Positions 25,879-35,742 of a stretch of 64,000 nt of DNA are shown one piece after another. The notes below the pieces were generated by a model. It saw only the letters and a list, made by a program, of their open reading frames with translations. It did not search any database and was not told the origin of the DNA. The stretch is from Opitutia bacterium. GTDB taxonomy: Bacteria > Verrucomicrobiota > Verrucomicrobiia > Opitutales > Seribacteraceae. The stretch covers positions 36,750 to 100,749 of the forward strand of contig PAZC01000014.1 of NCBI GenBank assembly GCA_002716045.1, in the 5' to 3' direction. The position numbers were made by a program, and so were the translations under genes. The first letter of the stretch is position 1; every line of letters begins with the position of its first letter.

Positions 25879-27474
25879 ATGAAGAAAGCTCTTGCACTCA
25901 TTCTTTTGTTGGCGGCTCCCCTGTCCGCTCTTTTCGCGCATGACCCTGCCTCTGAAATGGCCGCGGCAGCCAAGCTATTCATTGCCTCTCTCGATGAAAA
26001 GGCAAAGAAGGCCGCTCTTTTCCCCTGGGATAGCAAACAACGCGGACGGTGGCACTACGTACCGGATAAGTTCATTAAACCTGATGGCAAACGCCAAGGG
26101 CTCGTCATCAAGAACATGACGGCTCAACAACGCATACTAGCGCACGGATTGCTTTCTTCCGCTCTCAGTCATCGCGGTTATCTGGAAACCACCACGATCA
26201 TGACCTTGGAACAAATCCTATTTGAGATGGAAAAACGCGACATCCGTGACCCTGAACTCTACTATGTCTGCATCTTTGGAACTCCCGCCAAGGCCGGCAC
26301 CTGGGGCTGGCGTTTCGAAGGCCATCACCTTTCCTTGAACTTCACCATGGTGCACGGAAGGATTTTCTCAGTTACCCCCAGTTTCTTTGGCACCAACCCC
26401 GCAGAGGTAAAGGAAGGTCCGTTCAAAGGTCTCAAGGTACTTGCGGACGAAGAAGACAAGGCAAGAAAACTGGCCCGATCGCTTTCCCCCCCGCAACGCG
26501 AGCTAGGCATCCTTTCGGACAAGGCTCCCGCAGACATCTTGACCAAGCAGGACAGCGTAATCAATCGAGACACCTTCTTTCCGCCGAAAGGATTACCCAT
26601 CACCAAAATGAACTCTCGCCAAAAAGGTTGGTTGGCAGAAGTAGTTGAGGCATATGCAGCCAAGCATCGCCCTGAAGTACTTGCTCAAGTAACTAGCAAG
26701 AATCCACTAATCGATCCAAAGGAAACCTATTTCGCTTGGGCCGGTAGCCGCAGTCCAGGGCAAGGCCATTACTATCGCATACAGACACCAAAGTTCCTCT
26801 TCGAATACGACTGCACCCAAAACGGAGCCAACCACGTGCATGCTGTTTGGCGCGATTTCGATGGTGACTTCGGGCGCGATCTGCTGGGACAACATCTGGG
26901 CGAAGCTCACAAACTCGAAAAAGGTTGGGAAAGCCTATTCGACGGCAAAACGCTCAAGGGTTGGAAAGCAAATGAAAACGAGGATTCCTTCAGCGTGCGA
27001 GACGGTTGCATCGTGGCCAATGCCCCGGGCAGATGCCATCTTTTCTATGAAACCAAGAAGCCCTTCAAGAACTTCGAGTTCAAGGCCGAGGTAATGACCC
27101 TACCTCACTCCAACGCAGGCATCTATTTTCATACCAAGTTCCAAGATGAAGGATGGCCCAAGGCGGGCTTCGAGTGCCAAATCAACAACACCTATCACGA
27201 CCCCAAGAAAACTGCGAGTGTCTACGGGGTAAAAGACACCCTCGTGGCTCCCGCCAAAGACGACGAGTGGTTTGAGGTGTATATCAAGGTGGATGGTAAG
27301 AAAGTCGTGACCAAAGTGAATGGCAAGACCATCGTCGAATGGACGCAACCGGATGACTGGAAAGCCGGAGACAGTTTCGAAAGGATACTCGGTGAAGGCA
27401 CCTTTGCCCTCCAAGGCCACGATCCCGGAAGTACGGTTTTGTTCCGTAACCTGCGCGTGAAACGCCTCCCTTAA
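25879..27474 (+). CDS. Exported DUF3500-DUF1080 fusion protein
   Basis: A 531-residue secreted protein; ATG 25879 starts the signal peptide MKKALALILLLAAPLSALFA, whereas the frame back to 25708 overlaps the methyltransferase. The N-terminal DUF3500 part (about residues 25-340) has GTWGWRFEGHHLSLNFT and AWAGSRSPGQGHYYRIQTP. The C-terminal DUF1080 jelly roll (about 350-530) has GWESLFDGKTLKGWK, SNAGIYFHTKF, GFECQINNTYHD and GSTVLFRNLRVKRLP. DUF1080 domains act on 3-keto-glycosides or bind sugars; DUF3500 function is unknown. The PQQ-like gene follows after 12 bases, so they are likely co-transcribed. Confidence 0.88.
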   Translation: MKKALALILLLAAPLSALFAHDPASEMAAAAKLFIASLDEKAKKAALFPWDSKQRGRWHYVPDKFIKPDGKRQGLVIKNMTAQQRILAHGLLSSALSHRGYLETTTIMTLEQILFEMEKRDIRDPELYYVCIFGTPAKAGTWGWRFEGHHLSLNFTMVHGRIFSVTPSFFGTNPAEVKEGPFKGLKVLADEEDKARKLARSLSPPQRELGILSDKAPADILTKQDSVINRDTFFPPKGLPITKMNSRQKGWLAEVVEAYAAKHRPEVLAQVTSKNPLIDPKETYFAWAGSRSPGQGHYYRIQTPKFLFEYDCTQNGANHVHAVWRDFDGDFGRDLLGQHLGEAHKLEKGWESLFDGKTLKGWKANENEDSFSVRDGCIVANAPGRCHLFYETKKPFKNFEFKAEVMTLPHSNAGIYFHTKFQDEGWPKAGFECQINNTYHDPKKTASVYGVKDTLVAPAKDDEWFEVYIKVDGKKVVTKVNGKTIVEWTQPDDWKAGDSFERILGEGTFALQGHDPGSTVLFRNLRVKRLP

Positions 27475-27486
27475 CAATCCTTTGCC

Positions 27487-28800
27487 ATGACCTTCCGAAC
27501 TGTAGTTTTCATCAGCGCTCTCCTTCCGCTTTCAGCGGTTGCAAACTCTTGGCCACAATGGCGAGGACCAGATGCTTCCGGACATGTTGCCGGAAAAGGA
27601 TTCCCCACCGAATGGAGCGAAACAAAGAACATCGTATGGAAAAGCAAGATTCCGGGGCGGGGCCATTCATCCCCGGTAGTCGAGGGGGATCTCGTTTGGA
27701 TGACCACGGCTTATGAAACGCCGGCCTCCGAGGAAGACATCAAGAAACGCCTTCAGTCAAATACCGGCAGCCAACCGCTTACCTTGCTGGAAACAGTCAG
27801 CCTTCGGGCAGTGCGAATCGACCCCAAGTCGGGCAAGGTGCTGCTCAACGTTGAGGTATTCAAGAAAAGCAAGCCACAATGGGTACACAAGATGAACAGT
27901 TACGCTTCCTGCACGCCATGGCTGGAGGACGGAAAACTGTACTGCCACTTCGGGGCAATGGGCAATGCCTGCCTAGATGCTAAAACCGGTAAGGTATTGT
28001 GGCGAAACGACGACAAGAAACTGTGGGTGATGCACGAAAACGGGCCCGGCAGTTCGCCAGTGGTGTGGGGGGATTTCATGATCTTTCACCTCGATGGAAG
28101 CGACAAGCAAAGCATTGTCGCACTACGAAAGGACAACGGAAAAATCGCTTGGCAAACCAAGCGATCCGGCAAAATGAACAGCAATCCCCAATTGCAGAAA
28201 GCTTACTCCACTCCAATCGTTGTAAATATCAATGGAAAGGATTGCGTGGTCTCCCCCGCCGCTGACTGGATTTACGGATATGATCCCGCCACCGGCAAAG
28301 AACTCTGGAAAGTCCCCTATGGTATTCTCGGTTTCTCCAACGTGGCCCGCCCGGTTATGGGACACGGCATGATCTACGTGCCCACCTGTTTCATGAAAGG
28401 CGAGGTCATGGCCATTCGCTACCAAGGCGTTCCGAAACCGGAAGTCGCTTGGCGATTGAGCCGAGGCGGCCCGAAAATGCCTTCGCCTCTTCTGGTAGGT
28501 GATGAACTTTACGTCGTGAACGATGCAGGCATTGCCGCTTGCCTCGACGCCAAAACTGGGGAAATGCATTGGCGAGAGCGGATCAACGCTCAATTCAGCG
28601 CCTCACCCACTTATGCGGATGGCAAAATCTATCTTTGCGATCGAAAAGGAGCTACCACAGTGCTCAAACCGGGCAAATCATACAAAGTGCTCGCCCATAA
28701 CCAATTGGAAGGCGGCGAGCACAAGGCCAGTCTGACACCTTATGGTAAATCCTTTCTGGTACGCACCGAAGAAGCGATTTACCGCATACAGGAAAAATAG
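27487..28800 (+). CDS. Exported PQQ-like beta-propeller protein
   Basis: A 437-residue protein with signal peptide MTFRTVVFISALLPLSAVA and repeated propeller blades of the PQQ/BamB type, for example ARTG- and AKTG-like turns AKTGKVLWR, ATGKELWK and AKTGEMHWR. The first blade NSWPQWRGPDASG is the usual opening of PVC outer-membrane-assembly-like PQQ proteins. Such proteins are common beside sulfatases and DUF1501 genes in this phylum. Whether PQQ is bound is unknown, and the dehydrogenase Glu/Asp set is not evident. It is the middle gene of a probable three-gene operon. Confidence 0.9.
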   Translation: MTFRTVVFISALLPLSAVANSWPQWRGPDASGHVAGKGFPTEWSETKNIVWKSKIPGRGHSSPVVEGDLVWMTTAYETPASEEDIKKRLQSNTGSQPLTLLETVSLRAVRIDPKSGKVLLNVEVFKKSKPQWVHKMNSYASCTPWLEDGKLYCHFGAMGNACLDAKTGKVLWRNDDKKLWVMHENGPGSSPVVWGDFMIFHLDGSDKQSIVALRKDNGKIAWQTKRSGKMNSNPQLQKAYSTPIVVNINGKDCVVSPAADWIYGYDPATGKELWKVPYGILGFSNVARPVMGHGMIYVPTCFMKGEVMAIRYQGVPKPEVAWRLSRGGPKMPSPLLVGDELYVVNDAGIAACLDAKTGEMHWRERINAQFSASPTYADGKIYLCDRKGATTVLKPGKSYKVLAHNQLEGGEHKASLTPYGKSFLVRTEEAIYRIQEK

Positions 28801-28865
28801 AATTCCTCCATCAAGGGGTCGGATCGCTTTGACAATGCGGCCAAATCCCGTAATATGCATACAAT

Positions 28866-30233
28866 ATGCTGACCTTGTACGGAAAGGCGGGAGGAAAGTT
28901 TTGCGATGGGTTGTCGCGACGCTCCTTCTTGAGCATAGGAGCCCTTGGGTTCGCCGGCGCAACCTTGCCCAAGCTTTTGCGGGCCGAACGACTCTCGGGA
29001 ACCGGACGCTCCCATAAGGCAATCATCAACGTATTGCTTCCGGGGGGAGCTCCGCACCAAGACATGGTAGACCTGAAACCCGACGCGCCCTCGGACATAC
29101 GCGGCGAGTTCAAACCCATCGGCACAAACGTGCCTGGAATCCAAATTTCGGAACACATGCCGCGCATGGCCAAGATGATGGACAAGTTTGCCATCATTCG
29201 CTCGATGGTCGATTCTCAGGGAGGACACGATCTTTACCAGTGCCTGACAGGTCTTCCTCGCAACGCTCGCGGCATGGCTGGCGGCATTCCCTCGATGGGG
29301 GCATGGGTATCGCGTCTTTATGGTGAAAAAGGAGGGGGAATTCCCGCTCATCTCACCCTGATGCATCCCACGGGACACCACCAATGGGGAGATCCCGGAA
29401 CAGGTGGTTTCTTGGGTCGGGAACATGGCCCCTTTCGCTTGTCCAAGGGAAAGGAAAACAACTCGGGTCTGGAAACGGTCCAAAACATGACCTTGCGTGA
29501 CCTTACCTTGGAACGTCTCAAGGATCGTCATACCTTACGCAAGTCGTTCGATGGTTTCCGGCGAGACTTGGACGCGTCGGCCGAGTTTGATTCTCTCGAT
29601 GAATTCGAGAAACAAGCTTTGGGGATTCTGTCTTCCTCGGAAATGGCCGATGCCCTCGATCTATCCAGAGAAGATGCAAGAACCATAGAACGATACGGAA
29701 AACCGGATCCAGAATGGCGGGCGGACGGAGCTCCCAAAATGACGACAAATTTCCTGCTCGCTCGCCGTTTGGTGGAAGCTGGAGCCCGCTATGTTTCACT
29801 TAATTTCAGTCGATGGGATTGGCATGGCGATAATTTCGGGCGGGGACGCGTGGATATTCCAATGCTAGATCAGGCCCTTTGCGCCTTGGTCGAGGACTTG
29901 CATGAGCGCGGCCTTCACAAGGATGTAAGCGTGGTCTGCTGGGGCGAGTTTGGCAGGACCCCGAAAATTAATGCCAAAGGGGGGCGAGACCACTGGCCAA
30001 AAGCCAATTTCTGTCTACTTGCCGGCGGCGGCATGCGAACGGGCCAAGTGATTGGTTCTACCGACAAACACGCCGCCGAACCCGATGATCGTCCCGTGCG
30101 CTTCAAGGAGGTCCACGCCACCCTATTTCACAATCTTGGCATTCCCGCGAACCAAGAACGAGTCTTCGATTTGCAAGGCCGACCACATCATCCGGTCGAC
30201 CCAGAGGTCAAACCTCTGCCGGAGTTAGTTTGA
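28866..30233 (+). CDS. DUF1501 protein with Tat-type signal
   Basis: A 455-residue member of the DUF1501 family (sulfatase/alkaline-phosphatase-like fold) abundant in PVC bacteria. The N-terminus SRRSFLSIGALGFAGATLP is a twin-arginine signal. Family motifs are LPGGAPHQDMVDLKPDAP, IRSMVDSQGGHDLYQCLTG, WDWHGDNFGRG, WGEFGRTPKIN and GRDHWPKANFCLLAGGG. In most genomes the gene pairs with a DUF1549/DUF1553 cytochrome protein; here it follows a PQQ-like gene instead. A role in periplasmic polysaccharide or sulfate-ester metabolism is assumed, not shown. Confidence 0.9.
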   Translation: MLTLYGKAGGKFCDGLSRRSFLSIGALGFAGATLPKLLRAERLSGTGRSHKAIINVLLPGGAPHQDMVDLKPDAPSDIRGEFKPIGTNVPGIQISEHMPRMAKMMDKFAIIRSMVDSQGGHDLYQCLTGLPRNARGMAGGIPSMGAWVSRLYGEKGGGIPAHLTLMHPTGHHQWGDPGTGGFLGREHGPFRLSKGKENNSGLETVQNMTLRDLTLERLKDRHTLRKSFDGFRRDLDASAEFDSLDEFEKQALGILSSSEMADALDLSREDARTIERYGKPDPEWRADGAPKMTTNFLLARRLVEAGARYVSLNFSRWDWHGDNFGRGRVDIPMLDQALCALVEDLHERGLHKDVSVVCWGEFGRTPKINAKGGRDHWPKANFCLLAGGGMRTGQVIGSTDKHAAEPDDRPVRFKEVHATLFHNLGIPANQERVFDLQGRPHHPVDPEVKPLPELV

Positions 30234-30252
30234 CGCAAGAACCATTTAAGCT

Positions 30253-31104
30253 CTAGCGCAGAAGCTTCCAGATCGCGTCGACTGGGATGCAGGACTTGAT
30301 CACCATTTGGAGGTTTTCCTTGTGCCCCTTGACCTGGTTATAATAAATCGAGTTCGTGGCCGAGACCATCCCGACAACGGCTCCAGTATCATCCAAGACC
30401 GGAGCACCGCTGGATCCTTTGGCATAATCCGCAGTAATGGCCATTCTCTGGGCACCTTTTCCAGTCTTGGTGCGACTAACGAAATAGCGAGAAACATCAC
30501 CCTTGGTCATGGTGAAGAAACGACCGTCCGGATGGCTGATCACATTGACCGATGTGCCTACGGGGGCCTTGGCGGCCAAGGGTAGAGGCTTTAATTTGGC
30601 GTCCTTTAACTGAATAATCGCCACGTCATCCGCTTTGCTGGCAGCCAAGACCTCGCTGACGAGATAGGTGTTTCCCTTGTAGTCCATAGCCCCGAAGGTA
30701 GCTCCTTCATTATTTTCAATGACATGATGATTGGTCGCGACAATACCTGACTCGGTAATGGCAAAGCCGGAAGCGGAATTAACGTGCCACTTGGTGCACT
30801 TTCCACATTTGTAAAGTCGCCCGATCATAAGGACGGAAGGCCTGCAACTCTCGTAAAACTTCGCTGGCGAAAGCTTTATGCCTTTAGCCCTCGGCAACTG
30901 CGTCCGTGCTTTTGGGCGGGAGAGTTGCTCATTGAGGGTCCGTAAGGGTGTAGCTTTCTTGGTGTCGTAAAGAGCTGACAAATTGCGCTCAAACTGAGCC
31001 TTGAGGGCCACGTCATCAACAATACCGGGGTTGGCGGCAAAAGTATAAAGGGTCTGAATAGCCAACGTGAGGACGAACAAAAGCAAACAAAGGAAGGTTT
31101 TCAT
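30253..31104 (-). CDS. Exported trypsin-like serine protease
   Basis: S1C-like protease of 283 residues; ATG 31104 starts the signal peptide (MKTFLCLLLFVLTLAIQTLY), and the extension to 31290 crosses the divergent promoter. A helical pro-like stretch (about 30-75) precedes the protease fold. The catalytic triad is visible: His127 in VATNHHVIEN, Asp160 in ADDVAII, and Ser232 in KGSSGAPV. A CGKC motif at 100-103 near the fold start is unusual and may bind metal or form a disulfide. No PDZ domain follows. Possible role: processing of secreted or envelope proteins. Confidence 0.87.
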   Translation of the reverse strand: MKTFLCLLLFVLTLAIQTLYTFAANPGIVDDVALKAQFERNLSALYDTKKATPLRTLNEQLSRPKARTQLPRAKGIKLSPAKFYESCRPSVLMIGRLYKCGKCTKWHVNSASGFAITESGIVATNHHVIENNEGATFGAMDYKGNTYLVSEVLAASKADDVAIIQLKDAKLKPLPLAAKAPVGTSVNVISHPDGRFFTMTKGDVSRYFVSRTKTGKGAQRMAITADYAKGSSGAPVLDDTGAVVGMVSATNSIYYNQVKGHKENLQMVIKSCIPVDAIWKLLR

Positions 31105-31271
31105 CCGCCCACACAACCTGAATTTTCGGTTTCGGACAAGAAAGAAGCAATCCCTCGTTTCTTTGGTTTGACAATAGGCTTGGGGCACCATTGTCCAGGC
31201 TTGGCCTTGACCAGGTGGAAAGCAACTAGTAGCACAAAAAAGCCTCCCCCTTTCAGCGCCCCGTAATTGCC
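31105..31271. promoter_or_regulatory. Divergent promoter region, protease and large PQQ-like gene
   Basis: A 167-base gap between two outward-facing genes. No clean -35/-10 pair or inverted repeat could be recognised, so only its location marks it as regulatory. Confidence 0.3.
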
Positions 31272-34265
31272 ATGAAACATATCCCTTCATTTCCCATCAT
31301 CAGGAAATTGGCTCTGGCTATAGGCTTGCTTCTAACAAACCCGGGGCAAGCCGAACTTGATCCGCTGGCGAAGGGTCACCTAGAGCAACTAGGAGTATCT
31401 CGCGGAGTATGCGCCGTACTTGGTTTGCCGAATGGCAAAGAACCCTCATACCTGTTGGATCTTGCTCAAGGAAGTGAGCTGACGATCTACTTTCAATCAC
31501 CACTAGATGATGAATTGAACTCTCTCCGCGAGGCAGCGGACGAAGCTGGATTATTGGGCAAACGAATCTTCCTTGAGAAAGGTAATTGGAACAAAATCCA
31601 TTTGGCTAGCAACTTGGCGGATACCGCGTTGGTGGCCTCTCATGCCAAGGAAGCAGTCAATGAGAAAGAGCTGATGCGGGCAATAAGACCGGGTGGTATA
31701 GCCTTGCTTGGAAACAAGCCCTTGATCAAGCCTGCAAACAAAGACACCGATAGCTGGAGCCATCCCTACCACGGTCCCGACAACAATCCCCAATCGACCG
31801 ACAAGGTGGCTCGAGCTCCATACCTCACGCAGTTCGTGGCCGAACCAAAGTTCAGCCCCATGCCACAGGTCTCGGTAGGAGCTGGCGGGCGGATCTTCAA
31901 GGCCTTTGGACACATCGCCCACAAGGCAAATCAAAATGCCGTCCTCAACACACTCATCTGCGTAAATGCCTACAACGGCACCATTCTATGGAAACGCCCC
32001 TTGAAAAAAGGTTACATGATACACCGCAACACGATGGTCGCCACACCCAAGGCCCTCTACATGGCCGATGACGAATCGTGCAAGGTGATCGACGCCGCAA
32101 CGGGGAAAATTCTTCAGGAAATCCTCGTGCCGAAAGGGTTGGGTGACGGACCTGTCTGGAAATGGATGGCATTGGAAAATAATACGCTCTTCGCCTTGGT
32201 CGGGGCCACCGAGACAAAGGTCGATACAGTGAAGTCAAATCGTCGAGGCCTCGGTCACTGGCCGTGGGGGATGTGGCAAGGCCACGATTACAAGAATCCC
32301 CAGAAGAGCTTTGGGTTTGGCCGTACCTTCATGGCTGTCGACATCAAGACCAAGAAAGTGAAATGGAGTTATTCGGAAAAGGAGTTTATCGACAGCCGAG
32401 GAGTATGCATGCGAAACGGGCGCATTTATTACTATTGTCCGCAAAAGTTTCTCGGAGGACTAAACGGAACAACCGGCAAAATGGACTGGAAAAACTCAGA
32501 CGCCGATTTACTGAAAGCCATCGGAGGAAACGAACGAGCCCAACACTACGTAACCGGCTATGCCACCACAGCTTACATGAAGTGCAACGATGATTACCTC
32601 TTTTTCGCAGGTCCGCAACGGAATCGATTGGTCTGCGCCTCAACCAAGGACGGCAAATTGCTTTGGGATAAACCAAATGGCAACCTCCAGCTCGTCCTCA
32701 GAAAGGATGGCCTCTACACCGCCGGTCCGAAGGCCACCGGAGCCAAGCTGGATTATGCCAGCGGACGCGAACTCTCCAAAATGCCTACGCGTCGAGCCTG
32801 CACTCGCGCCACCGGTAGTATTGACAGCATCTTTTATCGAACCTCGGGGGGAACCGTCCGTTTGGATATACCCTCCAACACAGCCCAACACATCGCCCCC
32901 ATGCGCCCGCCCTGCCAAGATGGTGTCATTATATCCGATGGACAACTATTCTGGGGACCTTGGATGTGCGGATGTCAACTCTCGCTCTATGGTCATATCA
33001 GCCTGACCTCCTCGGTTGGGCAAGTGCCGTTGCCAAGCGAAGAAAGCCCTGCCTTGGAACGAGCCTCAGGAAACCTGAAAGAGGTGGTCGAACTAAAGGC
33101 GCATCCCAGTGATTGGTCAACTTACCAAGGCAACAACAAGCGAGTGCCCGAAACATCCATCGCCATCCCAAGAAAGGTCAAAAAGCAATGGGCGTTCGAT
33201 TCTAAAACCAAAGTCATGCCCACGGCCCCAGTAGTGGCGGGAGGGCTTGTCTTCGTCGGTGATCGGGCAGGTGTCCTGCGATCGATCGATGCAAATGGCA
33301 AACTCAAGTGGAAGGCCTACTTGGGCGGTGCCATCTACTTTCCCCCGACAATTTGGAAAAACCGCGCCTACGTGGGCTCGGCGGATGGCCGTGTTTATGC
33401 ATTTGAAGCGGCCACGGGCAGAAAACTTTGGTCTTTTCGGGTCGCTCCGGGTGCAAGGCGAATCTCAATGTTCGGCAAACTCATATCGACTTGGCCGGTG
33501 GCAGGTGGAGTAATCGTCAAAGACGGAACCGTCTATGCCGCTGCCGGCATTGCCCACTATGATGGCACGCACGTGGTGGCTCTCGACGCAGTGTCAGGCA
33601 AACTCAAGTGGCACAATGATTCATCAGGAAGTTTGTCAGGCAAGGTCAACAGCGGGGTCAGCATGCAGGGGGACCTCTTTCTGGAAGATGGAAAACTTTG
33701 TTTTCTCGGTGGTGGCGTCTACGAGACAGCTCAATTTGATCTGGATAACGGTCAATGCCTCAACACGCCAAAGGAAGACCCTCGTTCAGAATATCGCACC
33801 GCTTTTTACCCGTACTATCCCGAATATGGTAACTATCTGTCACTCGACCATAACTTGAAAGATGGGCGCTCCCTCGTATTCGACGCCAGTTACGAAGGAA
33901 ATCGCTTCACTCCGTTGACCCTTCTTTCCCCCTTGCCAAATGGTGTCTCCAAAATACGCAAGGATGCTGCCCGTTGGTCAAATCGTCGGGGTTGGTCGGA
34001 GAAAAGGAAACCGATCTGGCAGGATAATGACAATCGACGCTTTGCCAGCTTCGTGGTGGGTTCGAAGCTTTTGCTTGTTGCAGGCGACTTCGGAGAGGAT
34101 GGCAAGGAACCCTTTGTCTCCGCCACCCAAATTGAAAACGGGGAAACCGCATGGAAAGTTCCCTTGTCTGCCCAACCCATCAAGGGAGGCGTGTCCATCG
34201 ACCATCGAGGTCATATATTCATTAGCTTGAAAAACGGCGAACTTCTTTGTTTTTCCGCCCCATAA
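31272..34265 (+). CDS. Large PQQ-like protein with N-terminal methyltransferase-like segment
   Basis: An exported protein of 997 residues with signal peptide ending near GQAELDP. Residues about 30-150 look like a degenerate SAM-methyltransferase fold: LGVSRGVCAVLGLPNG, then LLDLAQGSELTIYF, then MRAIRPGGIALLG. The GxGxG glycine loop is poor, so catalysis is doubtful. After the linker DSWSHPYHGPDNN come two sets of PQQ/BamB-like blades (LICVNAYNGTILWKRP, AATGRKLWSFRV, AVSGKLKWHND). This arrangement occurs in other PVC proteins. The following sulfatase starts 26 bases later. Function is unknown. Confidence 0.85.
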   Translation: MKHIPSFPIIRKLALAIGLLLTNPGQAELDPLAKGHLEQLGVSRGVCAVLGLPNGKEPSYLLDLAQGSELTIYFQSPLDDELNSLREAADEAGLLGKRIFLEKGNWNKIHLASNLADTALVASHAKEAVNEKELMRAIRPGGIALLGNKPLIKPANKDTDSWSHPYHGPDNNPQSTDKVARAPYLTQFVAEPKFSPMPQVSVGAGGRIFKAFGHIAHKANQNAVLNTLICVNAYNGTILWKRPLKKGYMIHRNTMVATPKALYMADDESCKVIDAATGKILQEILVPKGLGDGPVWKWMALENNTLFALVGATETKVDTVKSNRRGLGHWPWGMWQGHDYKNPQKSFGFGRTFMAVDIKTKKVKWSYSEKEFIDSRGVCMRNGRIYYYCPQKFLGGLNGTTGKMDWKNSDADLLKAIGGNERAQHYVTGYATTAYMKCNDDYLFFAGPQRNRLVCASTKDGKLLWDKPNGNLQLVLRKDGLYTAGPKATGAKLDYASGRELSKMPTRRACTRATGSIDSIFYRTSGGTVRLDIPSNTAQHIAPMRPPCQDGVIISDGQLFWGPWMCGCQLSLYGHISLTSSVGQVPLPSEESPALERASGNLKEVVELKAHPSDWSTYQGNNKRVPETSIAIPRKVKKQWAFDSKTKVMPTAPVVAGGLVFVGDRAGVLRSIDANGKLKWKAYLGGAIYFPPTIWKNRAYVGSADGRVYAFEAATGRKLWSFRVAPGARRISMFGKLISTWPVAGGVIVKDGTVYAAAGIAHYDGTHVVALDAVSGKLKWHNDSSGSLSGKVNSGVSMQGDLFLEDGKLCFLGGGVYETAQFDLDNGQCLNTPKEDPRSEYRTAFYPYYPEYGNYLSLDHNLKDGRSLVFDASYEGNRFTPLTLLSPLPNGVSKIRKDAARWSNRRGWSEKRKPIWQDNDNRRFASFVVGSKLLLVAGDFGEDGKEPFVSATQIENGETAWKVPLSAQPIKGGVSIDHRGHIFISLKNGELLCFSAP

Positions 34266-34291
34266 GCAACAGTGTGACTGTGACTAAAAGT

Positions 34292-35689
34292 ATGAAAGTG
34301 TTCCTCTCTATTATCTTGTTTCCATGCCTGGTTTACATTCTGACGGGAAAACAGAAAACGCATAACATAGTACTCTTTTTGATCGACGACCTGGGCTGGA
34401 AAGACCTCGGTTGCTACGGCAGCGACTACTACCGGACACCCCATATCGACAAACTGGCAAAACAAGGCATTCGGTTCACCGATGCATACGCCGCTTGCGC
34501 AGTCTGCTCCCCTACCCGAGCAGCCATCATGACGGGAAAATATCCCGCTCGAATCATGCTGACGGAGTGGTTGCCTTCGGGGCGATGGAACCCTAAGGCC
34601 AAGCTTCGCAGCGGCCGTTTCCTGCGTGGTCTGCCATTGGAGGAAATCACCCTCGCTGAAGCTCTCCGAAAAGGAGGATACGAAACTTGCATCGCAGGGA
34701 AATGGCATTTGGGCAGCGAACCCTTCCTGACCCCGGCTCACCACGGGTTTGGAGTAAATATCGGGGCCAATGAACATGGGAACCCGGGGAATTATTTCTT
34801 CCCTTACAAAGGACAATGGTCAATTCCGACTACCAAGCTCAAAGCACGCTGGCAGGTGCTTGCAGGAGGCAAACCAGGCGAATACCTAACCGATCGCTTG
34901 ACCGATGAAGCCATTGCTTTCGTTCGCAAACAACGGGACAAACCATTCTTCCTCTATTTTTCGCACTACGCCGTCCACACACCCTTTCAAGCCAAGAAGG
35001 ACATGATAAAGAAATACGAGCGAGTCCCGAAGGAGAAGCGACAAGGGAAACCCGTCTATGCCGCCATGGTGGAAAGTGTGGACGAAAGCGTTGGTAGAAT
35101 CATGGCATGCTTGAAGGAACTGGAACTGGATGATGACACTTTGGTGATCTTCACCTCAGACAACGGAGGCTTTGCCGGGGCAACCAAACACGCCCCTCTT
35201 CGAGGCAACAAGGGTGCTTATTACGAAGGTGGCATTCGTGTGCCATTGGTCATTCGTTGGCCCGGGGTAACGAAAGCCGGCCAAGTCAGCCACGTACCCG
35301 TGACTAGCTCTGACTTGTACCCAACTTGCCTCACGGCGGGCGGCCTGCCTCTTCATCATGCCCAACATAGGGATGGCCTGGACTTGAAACCAGTGCTGGA
35401 AGGAGCCAACTCGCTCGACCGGAAAGCCTTGTTCTGGCATTACCCGCACTACAACAGTCACCCGTCAGCAGTGCCTTCCAGCGTAATGCGCAAAGGCGAT
35501 TGGAAGCTGATCGAAACATTTGATCCCAAAGGAGTGGAACTTTACCACTTGGGCGACGACTTGAGCGAAACCACCAACCTCGCCAAAAAGGAATCCGGCA
35601 AGCTAGCGGAGCTTCGCAGAGAACTGGATGCTTGGCGCAAGGAAGTGGACGCCGAGATGATGGAACCGAATCCCGACCACGGGAATTAG
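34292..35689 (+). CDS. Type I sulfatase (CSPTR type)
   Basis: S1-family sulfatase of 465 residues from ATG 34292, after the stop of the PQQ-like gene; the frame back to 34247 overlaps it. A weak signal or anchor helix is followed by FLIDDLGWKDLGCYG and CSPTRAAIMTGKYPARIMLTEWLP with catalytic Cys72. GKWHLGSEPF, FTSDNGG and the C-terminal ELYHLGDDLSETTNL follow. The ARIMLTEWLPSG stretch after the Cys is typical of an arylsulfatase A-like subgroup of PVC bacteria. Its neighbours are the large PQQ-like gene upstream and an ABC importer downstream. Confidence 0.94.
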   Translation: MKVFLSIILFPCLVYILTGKQKTHNIVLFLIDDLGWKDLGCYGSDYYRTPHIDKLAKQGIRFTDAYAACAVCSPTRAAIMTGKYPARIMLTEWLPSGRWNPKAKLRSGRFLRGLPLEEITLAEALRKGGYETCIAGKWHLGSEPFLTPAHHGFGVNIGANEHGNPGNYFFPYKGQWSIPTTKLKARWQVLAGGKPGEYLTDRLTDEAIAFVRKQRDKPFFLYFSHYAVHTPFQAKKDMIKKYERVPKEKRQGKPVYAAMVESVDESVGRIMACLKELELDDDTLVIFTSDNGGFAGATKHAPLRGNKGAYYEGGIRVPLVIRWPGVTKAGQVSHVPVTSSDLYPTCLTAGGLPLHHAQHRDGLDLKPVLEGANSLDRKALFWHYPHYNSHPSAVPSSVMRKGDWKLIETFDPKGVELYHLGDDLSETTNLAKKESGKLAELRRELDAWRKEVDAEMMEPNPDHGN

Positions 35690-35742
35690 CTTCGCATGCA
35701 TTGGTTTGACTCACGTTAAGTGGCTTCTCACAGTGCCCCGCG

